Shown here one piece after another: positions 48,961 through 60,132 of a DNA stretch of 64,000 bases. The position numbers were made by a program, and so were the translations under genes. Position 1 is the first letter of the stretch. Each line of letters opens with the position of its first letter. This DNA comes from Aspidiotus rigidus (lineage: Eukaryota; Arthropoda; Insecta; Hemiptera; Diaspididae). The stretch is taken from the NCBI GenBank assembly GCA_035079385.1, contig JAVHKY010000053.1, positions 5,146,001-5,210,000 of the forward strand, written 5' to 3'. The notes beneath the pieces were generated by a model, which worked only from the letters and a program-made list of their open reading frames with translations, did no database searches and was not told the origin of the DNA.

Positions 48961-49221
48961 TGGTTCTTAAGGTAGATCCATGGAGTCTTCAAGTATTAAA
49001 CAAGAGCATGTAGTCTCTATATTATTCTCTTCTCTATCAACATTGTCTATAGTTATCTTAAATGATATCACCAACAAATAAATCATCAAAAATTTCAACC
49101 CAAATCCACATGATTGGAAATGATATTGCCTACACTCCCTTCTCCTAGGAACTGTAATTTTTGTAAATTTTGAATTTTGATACGTCGCTGAGGGAAAAAT
49201 TCACTTTTTCTTTTCAATTTT

Positions 49222-49782
49222 TGGGGCTCTTACCTCCGGCAATGCGAGAGCCTCTATGCAATTTCGAAAAAAAAAGGAAGTTCTCACCGGAAAAATGTGT
49301 TGTGACGTCACTCAAGCAATACATATTACTCGAGATTTTATTTTTGCATAGCAATTTTCAAATGTCAGGTCTCTTAAGATATACATTCTCTGTCTCTTGA
49401 GATTTTATTTTTGCCTGGCAAATTTTATTTCTCGGACAGTCTTCGTCAAGAGTGACCAAGGACCAAGGTAGTTTTCAAATATCAATATTGATGATCATTT
49501 TTTTCGTTTGATTGATACTGCACGTATTACATAATTATTCTGCGTCACCTATGATTTTATCTTTGCGTAGCATTTTTCAAGTTTCTGTACAGTCTTTGAG
49601 GAACTTTCTTCTTCTTGATACTTCCTTAATTGTAATACCTACTGTACGTACAAATATTAAGTCTCTAAGATTCCAGATCTGAGTGGAACAAAGATGCAGA
49701 TCTCTTGGTTTCCAGGTCTTGACATAGAAAAAATTGAGATTTCTTGAGCTATACATAGGAAAAGAAGCTCTAGATCTTTTGA

Positions 49783-49813
<31 letters not shown>

Positions 49814-50735
49814 ATTTATTTTAACGAGCATTTCAGCTACCTATTGGGCTATTTGCTCGACGGATTACAAGTTATTTTAGGTATGTAATATGGCGGGAGA
49901 AATACATTTTATAAATAATTAAATAGATAATAGAATGATAAAATGAATATTTTTGACAGACTTATATATTATTAACGTATTTTGTGTTAAGTTGTAAGAA
50001 TTTGTTGAGGTAGAACAGTTAGGTGAGAGAGTAGAATTCAGTGAGACGTAAGTATTGTAGTGACAGTGTAACAGTATCGCAATCATTTTTGAGAGCTTGT
50101 AAGATGGAGGAAGAGACCTGTAGTGATGAGCGAAGTGATTGGAGATGAGAGCATGAAAACATATGGTCAGTTGTGAGATATTCTTCTTTACAGTATGGGC
50201 AAGATGGAGGAGATAATATGTAAGGATTGGTTAAGTGAGAGTGTGTTATGCGAGTGTGACCTATTCTTAATCTAGTGAGGATGACTTCTTCTCTTCGTGA
50301 ATTTCTATTGGAGCTTGCCCAAGGTATGGGGTCCTTTTTTATGCGGAGAAGTTTATTGAGAGGTTGAGTTTTCCAAGATGAATGCCATTGTTGGGTAATG
50401 AGAGAGCGGAAGTGATTTTTGAAATCTGAAGCTGGTAGGGGAGATTTATCCGTGATTTTTCTGAGGGTGATGGCTTTTTTGGCGGCTTCATCGACGAGGT
50501 CATGTTGGTGAAAGTCAATGTGTCCCGGTATCCATATGAATGTAATGTTGCAGTTAATTGTGTTAAGTGTAGTTCGTAGTAGATGGATTCTTTGAATGAG
50601 TGGATGTGAGTTGTCAGGGTCTAGTAGTGAATGAAGTGAGGATAGTGATTTAGAAAATAAATTTCCGTCACATAACAGTCAATTGGAAAAAAAAAACCAA
50701 GAGACCTGGATACTGAGCATGGCGACGCAGTCTTG
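49222..50735 (+). mobile_element. GGGCTC-palindrome element, copy 2 (split by a retroposon)
   Basis: Begins GGGGCTCTTACCTCCGGCAA and follows the same phrase order as the copy at 20.03 kb: AGTTCTCACCGG, GATTTTATTTTTGC, CAGATCTGAGTGGAACAAA, TAGATCTTTTGAAAAA. It is then interrupted by the retroposon at 49,787-50,645 and resumes with CATAACAGTCAATTGG and CTGAGCATGGCGAC. The resumption proves that the retroposon landed in an existing copy. Confidence 0.78.
49787..50645 (-). mobile_element. 5'-truncated Jockey/I retroposon inserted in a GGGCTC element
   Basis: On the minus strand the coding part ends with the family's C-terminal zinc-finger region: RREEVILTRLRIGHTRITHS (about 50,310-50,250) and PPSCPYC, followed by a His/Cys stretch. 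Then come the conserved terminal hairpin (CGAGCAAATAGCCC ... GCTCG) and an A tail seen as a 27-base T run at 49,787-49,813. The protein closely parallels the copy at 63.4-64.0 kb. The 5' part is lost by truncation. Confidence 0.85.
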
Positions 50736-51034
50736 TTTTTACATATGGAAAATTTTTAATTTAATTTGTGACATTTGATTTTGTAGTTTCATATTGTTAA
50801 TTTATGTTTTCAACTCTTATATTATAATTTCCAAGGCTGTCTTAAATGGTATTGCCAACACTTGGTGCCTGCAACTTGATCTAGAAATCTGCAATTCCAT
50901 ATTTTTAGTTTCCCCTGTCCACAGTGATAGCTTCAACCTAGGCCACTATTGGAAGTCTGCAAGGCCAAGTTGCCTCCCATACTAGGCTATACTAGGCCAT
51001 GCTTGCAGTTTACTTGCAACTTAATTCTGAAATC

Positions 51035-51800
51035 TGCTTGTCTAAAAGAAAAACAAGACTGAGTTGCCTTTTGCCTCAGTATCTGGGTTTCTTGGGTTTT
51101 GTTTTCTCAGCAACTGTTATATGATAGAAAATCATTTTATGTTTTTTTTTTCAAAAAAAAAAAAGATCTAGAGCTTTTTTTACTACTAAGATGCAGAGCT
51201 CAATAAACCTAGATTTTTTATATAATTATGTATCTTTGTTCCACTTGGATTTGGCACTTGAGAGATTTGGTTCCTTTCTGCTTGTCAACCATAAATAATC
51301 ATAGTATAAGTGTCCCTAGCCAAAATAATGATAGACAACTGAAAAAATTAAGATACATTTGATTAAAGAGTATAATAAGTCTTCACGGTTGTCAAATTCA
51401 TGCGGTAGGTATATTACCATTATTGAGGTATTGAGGAGAAGGGAATTTTTCAAAGACAGGGCAAAAATTTGAAAAATGTCATGCAAAAATAAAACATACA
51501 AAGATTATACAGAAATTCTAAAATGCTAAGGAAAAATAAAATCTAAGGTGACACAGAATATCGATGCTGCAGAACAAATATCTTGTAAACCACAAAAAAT
51601 TCACATTTTTTTTTGTCATTTTTGGATTGCGCGGGGTATGACAAACGTGTAAAATAGCAGTTATATTGATTTTTTTTTTTGTGGCTTACAAGGTATTTTT
51701 TCTACAGTATTGATATGTTTCTCAAGTTGTGACGTCACAATGTACTGTTTTGTAGAAAACTTTATTTTGGGCTCTTGCCTCTGGCAAGGGTAGAGCCCCT
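51035..51800 (-). mobile_element. GGGCTC-palindrome element, copy 3 (inverted)
   Basis: This carries the same phrases as copies 1 and 2 in opposite orientation, from GACTGAGTTGCC and GATCTAGAGC, through CTTTGTTCCACTTGGAT and ATAGTATAAGTGTCC, to the palindromic terminus GGGCTCTTGCCTCTGGCAAG near 51,768-51,790. Together with copy 2 it forms a large inverted pair around 50,735-51,035. Confidence 0.72.
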
Positions 51801-53100
51801 ATAGTAGGGTCTCAATTGCACAGAAAACCCCATCCGCTCGATGTGACAGTTGAAAGCAATTTTATGATTGATTATTGTTCTACACACTTAGATAAACAAA
51901 TTTAGCCTCTATGCTTATTTTTCCACTCCCTGTTTTCCAAGGTACCACCCTTTGAATATAAAAAGCTAGTTTATCTCGGGAAATATTGGCTATTTTAAAA
52001 AAGTTTTCATATAAAAGTTGTTTTATTATGTCTCCTCTACAACTTTACTTCTTATAAAAATTTCATTTGAAGCAATCCTTGCGCTTCAAATTTGAAAAAA
52101 TATAATGAAAAAAATGAAGGATTACGTTTTTCATATTTTTGATGAGAAATTTCAATAGTAAAATACATAATTATTTACAGGGAGTATTTAAAATTCAATT
52201 TCCTTTCAAATGAGTATCAAGACTACTTCACCCCATCTCTCTCTCACTTCTAAGGCTCCACCCTCCTTCCACTACGTCACAAACATTTGATTAATGATGA
52301 ATTAAAGAAAAATTTATTTCTCAAAAGCTGCTCTATTTTAATTCATTATATTAACTTCACATTTCTACCTGAAATTGAGAAACTTCTTGAAAAACTGCCT
52401 GACTGAAAAAATTACAAATTCTAGCCCAACTGTTCAACTTTTACATTGTCAGCTATCAATGATAACTTAATTGGCTGGAGGTTAGACTTATTACAATTCA
52501 AATTCCTCAATTTTGACATGTAAACTCAATAGAACAATTACTGAATCAAAGAGTCATAATAGTTCCTTTCAGTAGAATTACCATGGACACTACTTTTTGT
52601 TAGAAATTTGTCATCAACTAAATGTTTATGACGTAAGGGAAGGGGGTGGAGCCTTTAAAATGAGGGAGAGGTGGGGTGAAGTAGTCTCAATACTCATTTG
52701 AAAGGAAATTGAATTTCAAACACTCCCTGTAAGAATGTATTTTATTAGATCTTTGAAATTTCTCATTAGAAATGTGAAAAATGTAATTTATTATTTTTTT
52801 CATCATATTTTTTCACATTTGAAGCGCAAGGGTTGCTCCAAATGAAAATTTTATAAGAAGTCAAGTTATAGAGGAGACATAATAGAACAACTTTTGTGAG
52901 AAAACTTTTTTAAAATAGCCAATATTTCTCAAGATAAACAACCTTTTTATATTCAAGGGGTGGTACCTTGGAAAACAAGAAGGGGAAAAATGGCATACAG
53001 GCTATATTTGTTTGTTTGAGCGTGTAGAACAGTAATCAATCATAAAATTGCTTTTAACAGCCACATCGAGCGGGTTTACAATTAGGACCCTACTACTATG
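51801..53100. mobile_element. Long foldback element (about 485-bp inverted arms)
   Basis: The left arm (51,801-52,288) and right arm (52,621-53,100) are near-complementary along their length. Paired phrases include CCGCTCGATGTG with CACATCGAGCGG, TTTTCCAAGGTACCACC with GGTGGTACCTTGGAAAA, and ATTCAATTTCCTTTCAAATG with its complement. The spacer is about 330 bp and encodes nothing. Long perfect-like arms with a short middle are typical of foldback or long-terminal-inverted-repeat DNA elements such as some Mutator-like ones. A transposase relic lies 0.4 kb to the right. Confidence 0.88.
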
Positions 53101-53483
53101 CAAACGCGAGAAAAAAAAGTTCTCACCAGGAAAATGTGTTGTGACGTTACTCAAGTCAATAATAGGCGTGGAATTAATCGCAAGCTGTATGAAATAAGAT
53201 TGTACTTTTAAAGAAATGCTAATCATGGTGAAATGATAGCTTGCACGTTTAAAAAAATTGTATTACGTTAAACACAGTAAATAATTTGATGTAAAAAAAA
53301 TTTCTTAGATTCCATTTATTGATTAATATTGAGAAAAAAAAACAATATTTCGATAGTAAAAATTAAATGACGTTAAAACTTGTAAAGGTCAAGTATGGAG
53401 ATTATGTGAATGATAAAAAATATTAATTATATGATATCACCCAATATTACAGTAAACAACTTAGATAAAATATGTGTTAAATC

Positions 53484-54190
53484 TTAATACTGGACTTTGA
53501 GAGCTCTCTTAGCTTTAGTTGGTTGTCCTTGTTTACGTTTTTATATAAGAGGTACAGACTTTGCTTCAATGGGATACGTTGACCACCTGCAATTGTATTC
53601 CCATGCCTAATGAATGCTTGCAAATGAGATGCTTTAAAAAGTGTGGGCATGTGCAGCTGCAGCTTGAATCCTTGGAGTTCATTGACATTGTCCACACACG
53701 CACTGTAATGAACCTTCCAAAATTTGTCAAAATTTTTTCATTTTCCTTTCTGGGCAAGAAATTTGTTAAGGCTTTTGACAGTTATGGGAGGATAGCTTTT
53801 GGCACTAGTGTAAAATAATGTGTTTCTGCTTGAATTTCGCTGCAAAATTTTCTTATTATATGAAGAGCCCTGTGGTAGGCCGCTGTCCACTCTGGCAAGG
53901 ATGGTGAAAAGTTGATGGTGAAGGAAACAGTATTAGGTGACGGCTTCCTGTTTTTCAACCAAGAAAAAAGTATTTCAAGTGCTTTGTTCAAAAATTGCCC
54001 AGCAGGTTGCCTTTTCTACAACGTGTGTTTCTTCTTTATTGCACCATTTGTTGCCTTGAGCCTGTTGTTGGTAGAAGGGTAGCCGAGTGTTGCCCCTTCA
54101 TGCCAATTGTAATTCTTGTTTAACCATTGCTCTTTGAAGTATTTCACAAATTCTGCAAGTTCCCTGTTGGATTCCCTTGTAATGTATGGA
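53484..54190 (-). pseudogene. Mutator-like (MULE) transposase relic, C-terminal part
   Basis: Minus-strand frames line up with the C-terminal half of a MULE-type transposase. In order they are: ELAEFVKYFKEQWL (about 54,160-54,120), LGYPSTNNRLKATNGAIKK, SLPEWTAAYHRAL, and the SWIM zinc finger CSCTCPHFLKHLICKH (about 53,650-53,600). A basic AT-hook-like tail with QGQPTKAKRA ends at a stop at 53,484. At least one stop (about 54,020) and two frame changes disable it. The N-terminal half with the DDE catalytic core is missing. The enzyme would cut and move DNA flanked by long inverted repeats. Confidence 0.82.
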
Positions 54191-54449
54191 CAATAAGAAA
54201 GTATTTTTATTATTTTTTTTTTTTTGTAGCTTTGTTACAAAAATGTTACTACATTCACAAGTTAATGTACATTTTTATCAACATTGACGTTCTGACCTAT
54301 CCATTGGGGGTTTGATATTAACGTAAAAATCTACTTCTGTTAGATGGCATTCTATTCTTCATAGCGGGCGATTATATATTCCCCATAATAATACTGCACT
54401 TATCGTTGCATTTATCGCGTGATTACTGATTAAGAAGGTATACAAGTCA

Positions 54450-54872
54450 CCTAAGATTTTATATTTGCCTAGCATTTTTTTCAAATTTCTGTTCAGTCTT
54501 GGCAAGTTTTATTCTTGCATGGTATTTTCTGAATTCTTATACAGTCTTCGAAAAAGTTTCTTCTTTTTGATATCTCATTATTTTTCTTTCTGGTATGCAC
54601 ATGATAACGATATTTTACTCTGGACAATCTCTCTGTTCGAAAGTTGTTAATCACAATAATACTCGTAGTGCGATAATGGATCTATTCTGGATGTTGAAGA
54701 AAAAAGACCAACAGTATTGCTTTCAATTCTTGAAAAAAATAAGAAAATAAATTCTCATGAATTTAGGGAAATGAAGAGAGACCCGTATACTGAGGCTCCT
54801 GGCGACTCAGTCTTGTTTTATTTGCGGGTGTTTAAGGGCTCTCTTGGCTTTCCAAGGTAAGAGCCCCAGACA
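54450..54872 (+). mobile_element. GGGCTC-palindrome element, copy 4
   Basis: Shares CACCTAAGATTTTATATTTG, TTCTGTTCAGTCTT, CAGTCTTCGAAAAAGTTTCTT and CTGAGGCTCCTGGCGACTCA with the other copies. It ends at a palindromic terminus, AAGGGCTCTCTTGGC ... GGTAAGAGCCCC (54,838-54,870). Its position just beyond the MULE relic makes a common origin plausible. Confidence 0.65.
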
Positions 54873-54879
54873 AGAGGAA

Positions 54880-56400
54880 TTTTGATGACGTTACCGTGAC
54901 GTCATCAACATTATTAGTTTGTGATGTCACAGTTCTTGATGACGTTGCAAACAAATGACGTCACAGATAGTGATGCCGCCCAAACAGATTCAACAGATGA
55001 TGATGGCGTCACAAAGAGGTATAAACTGGTGATGTATTTATTGTGCCCTTATTCGCTATCAAAAATTTGCAAGTTTGAGACTGGGTTTCCTCTTCTCAAT
55101 GCCATTACCGGCATTGGTACCCCAGCTGTCTATTGGAAATTTGCGAGTTCAAGTCTGAGCCTTCCCAGAAAATGTGCGACAAATCCTTTACTTGGTCCAG
55201 AATAGTCAGCTCATTGTACCAGACCAAGAATGAGGGCAAACAAGCGAAGCAGACCTCAGGGATCTTGGCGACGTCACAAGGGTTGTCAAGCTGGTTGACA
55301 AAATTATTTTGTCTCAACTGGTAGTTGGGTCGAGCAATTATAAAAAAGACATGGAAAATGATCCTTATTTATTTTGGTTCTCTACAACATTTCAGTTGAA
55401 CTATCTTTGTAAAAGATGGGCTTACAAAAATCAGAGGTGAAGTCGACAGACATTCATGACTTTCGACTATTTCAAAGGAATGAGAAGTAATTCATGACAG
55501 CTGATTGAGAGGCGGAATGATTGCGGGTTCCCCGCTGCGTTTGAAGAAGGTGCACTAGCCGCTTAATTTTCCAGAAGCTTTTCTCCATATTCAAGATAGA
55601 AGATGTCATCATATATAAGTATATAACTCAGTTTATATCGTAATTCTACCCCATCACCAAATTTCGGATCGAAATCGGTGAGTTTTCTTCAGGAAACCCC
55701 TCCACCTCAATTTGAAATACGTATGCAGAGTAAAGAGTAGGTAAACAAAATTGAAGGGACACTAATTTTGATCCAGAATTCGTAGGGGGGGGGGCTGGGG
55801 ATATAGGTAGTCCGTATTTTAGTATCCTCGGAAATTTTTCGAAGTTCCTGAAGTAGGTCAAGTTTACACCAAGCCCTTCGACGTCATCGAAAGATGGAAA
55901 ATATAGTTCCTCTTTAGTTTTACGGTGTCGTTTTTAACGTGACGAAAAATTTCGACCGGCCCTAGCCCGAAAACGTGTACATGTCAAAAAGAAAATCGGT
56001 GTTTGCTACGTTCACCTTTTTCATCCCTTCCTTCCTCTTTACCATGGTGCGTGTAACTCGTTAGCAGGCGGATTTCGTTAACGCCTTACTGCCGATGTCG
56101 ATGACAATTGTTGCGTTCCAGCCGTAGCGTGCAGACGGTCGCTAGTGCAGATATCGCGCGAATCGCCGAGAAAGGACGCGTACGAAAATAAAAAACTGTA
56201 CATTATTTTTTCCTATCGGCGAGGAAAACGTGGGAATTTTTTTTTTCGGAAATTCGTTCCGTCGTTGAAAAAATCGTTCGGGCAGGCAGCAATTTTATCG
56301 AAATTTCGTAATCGGACGAGAGATGAGATTTGCTATCATATCGAACGGATTTTTCGAACGTCCGTAATATACTATCGATAATTATTTTTCCAATACCTAA
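54880..56400. other. Unassigned sequence with TGACGTCA-type words
   Basis: 54,880-55,010 is rich in GATGACGT and TGACGTCA words. The remainder has no gene or repeat I can name. Confidence 0.4.
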
Positions 56401-56412
56401 TTCGTTCCGCAG

Positions 56413-57261
56413 CTTTTGTCCAATGCTTGCAAGTTCGCGATTGTTCTAAAGCTGTATAGATTTTCAAATGTCATGGCTTATTCTCGCCTCGAATCGTTAC
56501 CCAAATACCACGATGATCGAAAAAATAGTCTGTCTACGTGTAAACAGTGCGGTGGATATAAGGTGAGTGTCTTCTGCCCAGGTATTTCTATTTTCGCATT
56601 TTCGAGTATGAATTGCTGTGAAGTCGCGTCTGGAAAAAATATCGCTCTACGAAAATGAAAAAAAAAACTGGTTTGCGTGTATAGTTAATTATTCTAAGAC
56701 GATGTGATGATTTGTTCACGAACGAGTGTGATAATACGAATTTTTGTGTTATGAATTTGGGAGAAGAAAGAAGACGAAGAAGAAAGTCGAGTAATTCTTG
56801 ATGTGCGCCACAGTTGTTGAAATACTGATCCGATTTAATCGATGCTGTAGCCTCATTAACGTATCCTCTCTGTTCTGCAGTATTTATTTCCGAACATATT
56901 CATGTCGAAGCTATTTTTTTTTTTTTGGAGAAAGTATCCTCGATTAGGGTAAGAGATGGAATATTTTCGTTCGTCAATAATTTGACGACGCTCTGCGTGA
57001 TTATTGTCTCGCGGAATCATAATTACGACACGGTCCATTATAAAAGATATCTCGAGGACTGTGTTTTTCAAATGAGGAAACACTATAAACTCGCCAGGTC
57101 TTGTCTCTTGTCTTTACATGAGTATTATTAGCGTTTGCATAAACATTTATGACTAACTCTGTCCGACTGAATAATGGTCGTTTTTCAGTTATGCCAGTAT
57201 TTTATGATTGTGCCCATGGCTGTAAAATACGCTTTACCTGCCTCTTGTCAAAATTTATAGT
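56413..57261 (+). CDS. Weak candidate multi-exon gene
   Basis: Three plausible coding segments lie in order on the plus strand. A 150-nt segment (56,413-56,562) lies between a CAG acceptor and an AAG/GTGAGT donor and contains SRLESLPKYHDD and CKQCGGYK. A second (about 56,949-57,096) contains SRNHNYDTVHYKRYLEDC and ends in CGCCAG/GTCTTG. A third follows a TTTTTCAG acceptor at about 57,187 and reads to a stop at 57,261. No family was recognised and the frames across introns were not proven. Splice signals are the only support. Confidence 0.22.
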
Positions 57262-57264
57262 CCT

Positions 57265-57905
57265 TCTCGTATTGCGAATTATCTAAAAATCAAGGATGGG
57301 CAAAAAATGTTAACTCGTCCACGACTCATTTTGCCTAATTTCGCAATTTACAAAGCGAAGTTTAATTTGAGGTAGCGCTCTTCGTCCACTTCGTGATCAT
57401 GTCAAATTAATCACTAAAAACATTAGCGCAGTCTTTGTGACGTGAAAAACGCCTCCATTTGAATGTAGGGTCTTCGCAGGCACGAACTTCTTAATTTGGC
57501 AACTGCTCAGATGGAAGAAATGAGAAAATTCTCCTAGGTATCACCGGTCTGATGAATACAAATGAAAAGGCTAAAAGCTTGTTGATTGAATTTCGTACCT
57601 GATCTTCGAAAATTTCGTCTATAAATTGCGCAAGTCGTAAATTAAAGAGTGTCATTGGTATCGAATTTAACTTTTTGCAAATCTTTATTTTTTCTTGGGT
57701 TCGAATATCAATTTCTTAATAATGAGGAGAGGGTAAAATGAGAAATTTCCAACCCTTTAATGACGTCATAGGATGGGCGTGGTATTAAAGGGTATTTTGA
57801 GGACGAAAAAATTCCAAGTTCTGAGCCGAAATATGACTTCGTAAGCCATACCAGCATGTAGAGAAAACTATTCTAGTAGGTTTAGGCCATAAATTGGTAG
57901 ATAAG
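57265..57905. other. Unassigned sequence
   Basis: No gene or named repeat seen. A TGACGTCA palindrome occurs near 57,760. Confidence 0.4.
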
Positions 57906-57910
57906 ATGGG

Positions 57911-58271
57911 TCATAACTCAATTAGTCTACCATAGGCTAAAATATCTTGTCCATCTAATAATTCAATGAGTGAGCAATTCGTGACGTCATCATAAGAATT
58001 AGCGTTGCAATATTGGCATGAGGGTGGAGCGGAGAGCCCGAGGAGAAGGAAGGAGTGGGTGAAGTGGGATAGCGGTTGTGCCCAATTCTTAATCATACTG
58101 TGACTATTTCTTCATGGCGTGAGGAACGAATTGAAGAGGGCCAGGGGATTGGGGATTGTTTAATTAAACGAAGTTTATCGAGGGGGTGAGAGGACCAAAG
58201 GTTGTACCTTGATAAGGTGAGAGAGAACAACCGTAAGATTTCCAGTCATAGACCGGAGAAGGAGAGGACTG
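57911..58271 (-). mobile_element. Jockey/I retroposon relic, left half of an inverted pair
   Basis: Minus-strand reading gives EEIVT then LRIGHNRYPT and APPSCQYC, the C-terminal end of the family's RNase H region with its zinc finger, broken by a stop and a frameshift. The part at 58,085-58,271 is the inverted counterpart of 58,891-59,078. Confidence 0.7.
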
Positions 58272-58689
58272 GTTGTGTTTCGGGAGGCCAATTGCGAAAA
58301 TTCTAGCTCATTTACAAACCACCGCCTTTTTGTAAGAAAAACGTTTGCTCTCAATTAGCCTGGAACAATTTCAGCCTGTTTACAATGAGCCTGCCATCAT
58401 ATATCTTCTAACCCATATCAGCCTTTTCCCAAACTGGCTATATAGTTAGTCACTTGACGAAATGACTGTCCGTTAAGGCTACTGGCTAACTTACCAAAAT
58501 AGACGCATTGAAGCCATTATTGTTAATATTTCCCCTCCCCAATCTGAGCTCTACAGATGAATCCAAAATAGATTCCAAAAATTTTTTACGCCTTCTCCAT
58601 CGATAGAGAAGTTTTGCTCTTCTGTTTGAAAAACTCGGCCTTCTTTTATTCTGCTGAACATCGGCCATATATTCCTGCCTCACTCACCT

Positions 58690-59078
58690 CATTCTTCTCC
58701 TCCTCGCCGTAAATTCTTCCTTCTTTCCGACTCTCTTTCCTCTCTCCGTTCCATGAAAGACCCCTGCTCTCAGAACTCTATCGTTCAGCGTACTCGCATC
58801 ATTTTGCACTTTTTCAGATCGTCCGCCTTCCTCTGGATTCTTGGTCAAATTGACCTCCCGGAACATGATGCAGTGGATCTTGCAGACTAGCAAGTCCTCT
58901 CCTTCTCCAGTCTATGACTGGAAATCTTACGGTTATTCTTTCTTACCTCATCATGGTAGAATCGTTGGTCCACTCAACCCCACAGTAAACTTCGTTTAAT
59001 TTAAAAACCCTCAATCCTCTGGTCCTCTTCAACTCATTCCTCACGCCATGAAGAAATAGTCACAGCATGATTAAGAAT
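58690..59078 (+). mobile_element. Jockey/I retroposon relic, right half of an inverted pair
   Basis: Plus-strand reading gives DSLSSLRSMKDPCSQN (RNase H core, family DSLSALxxL), then FLWILGQIDLPEHDAVDLA (family FxWIPGHxxxxxNxxAD), and then PHAMKK near the end. The last 190 bp match 58,085-58,271 in opposite orientation at roughly 85-90% by eye. Confidence 0.75.
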
Positions 59079-59801
59079 TATGACGTCATACTATACCCCG
59101 ATTTCTCCGTCTCTGACCCTAGTTTACTACACTATTATTAGGAGTATGATAGGCTAAGTAGCTGAGCCTAAATTAGCCTAGTACATTGGAGGATAACGTA
59201 TAAATAAAGTAGCAGAGATCAAAATTTTTCCAAATCTCGCGAGTGAAACCTAGTATACAGAGAAAGGTTAGAGTAGGGAACAGGATGAGCTAGTTAGCTC
59301 AACATAAAGTGAACGGAGCCGCCTATTATTATTATTTATCATTAAAATTAATAAAATTAATGAATAAAATATTGAAGAAATTAAATCAAAATAAAAATTA
59401 TATAATTATTTACTTTTTAATATTTATTTTAATTTATATTCTAAAAATTATTATTTCTAATAAATGAATATTGAATTTTTTTGTCCTAATAAAAAATGAA
59501 TAATTTATTATTAGAGTTATAATAATAAAAATTATTCTTGAAATTGAATATAAATTTCTAAATTTTAATTAACAAATAATTCAATTTATTTTTCAATTTT
59601 TTATTCAATAACATTATTTCATATAACTCATGTTATTATAGGAACAATTATTAATTAAAATGTTTATTTATATAGATTACTAACAATATTTTTACTAATT
59701 AAAAAAAATATAAATTAATATAATAATTTTAAGGAAATTAATAAAATAAAATTTATTGTGATTTAAACGTGGGTTTAACCTTGGTTAAAATAAATATACA
59801 T

Positions 59802-59894
59802 AACAAGAGGAGTATGCGATTGAAACGTCGCGAAAATAAAATGAAAAATTTTTTTGTTCTGTGTGGTTAATAGTGCCAATTTACTCCTCTTGTC
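59802..59894 (+). repeat. 93-bp inverted-repeat insertion inside the mitochondrial insert
   Basis: Ends AACAAGAGGAGTA (59,802-59,814) and TACTCCTCTTGTC (59,882-59,894) are inverted repeats of 13 bp. The base composition is less AT-rich than the surrounding mitochondrial DNA. It contains GATTGAAACGTCGCG, reminiscent of the GAAAC side of the hammerhead-like hairpin at 17.2 kb. This indicates a later insertion into the mitochondrial fragment. Confidence 0.6.
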
Positions 59895-60076
59895 AAGTAT
59901 AAAATTTATTGATTTTATAATTGATGATATTCCATTAATATGTAATGAAAAAATAATAAAATAAACAGATATATTATTTTATGTCATATACTTAATATTT
60001 AAATTTGTAGATGTTTCAATTGAAAATATTTTCATACAATTTTTCAAATTTTATTTTTGAATTAAAATTTATATTT

Positions 60077-60078
<2 letters not shown>

Positions 60079-60127
<49 letters not shown>
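60079..60127. repeat. (AT)n microsatellite
   Basis: About 23 uninterrupted AT dinucleotides within the mitochondrial insert. Confidence 0.95.
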
Positions 60128-60132
<5 letters not shown>

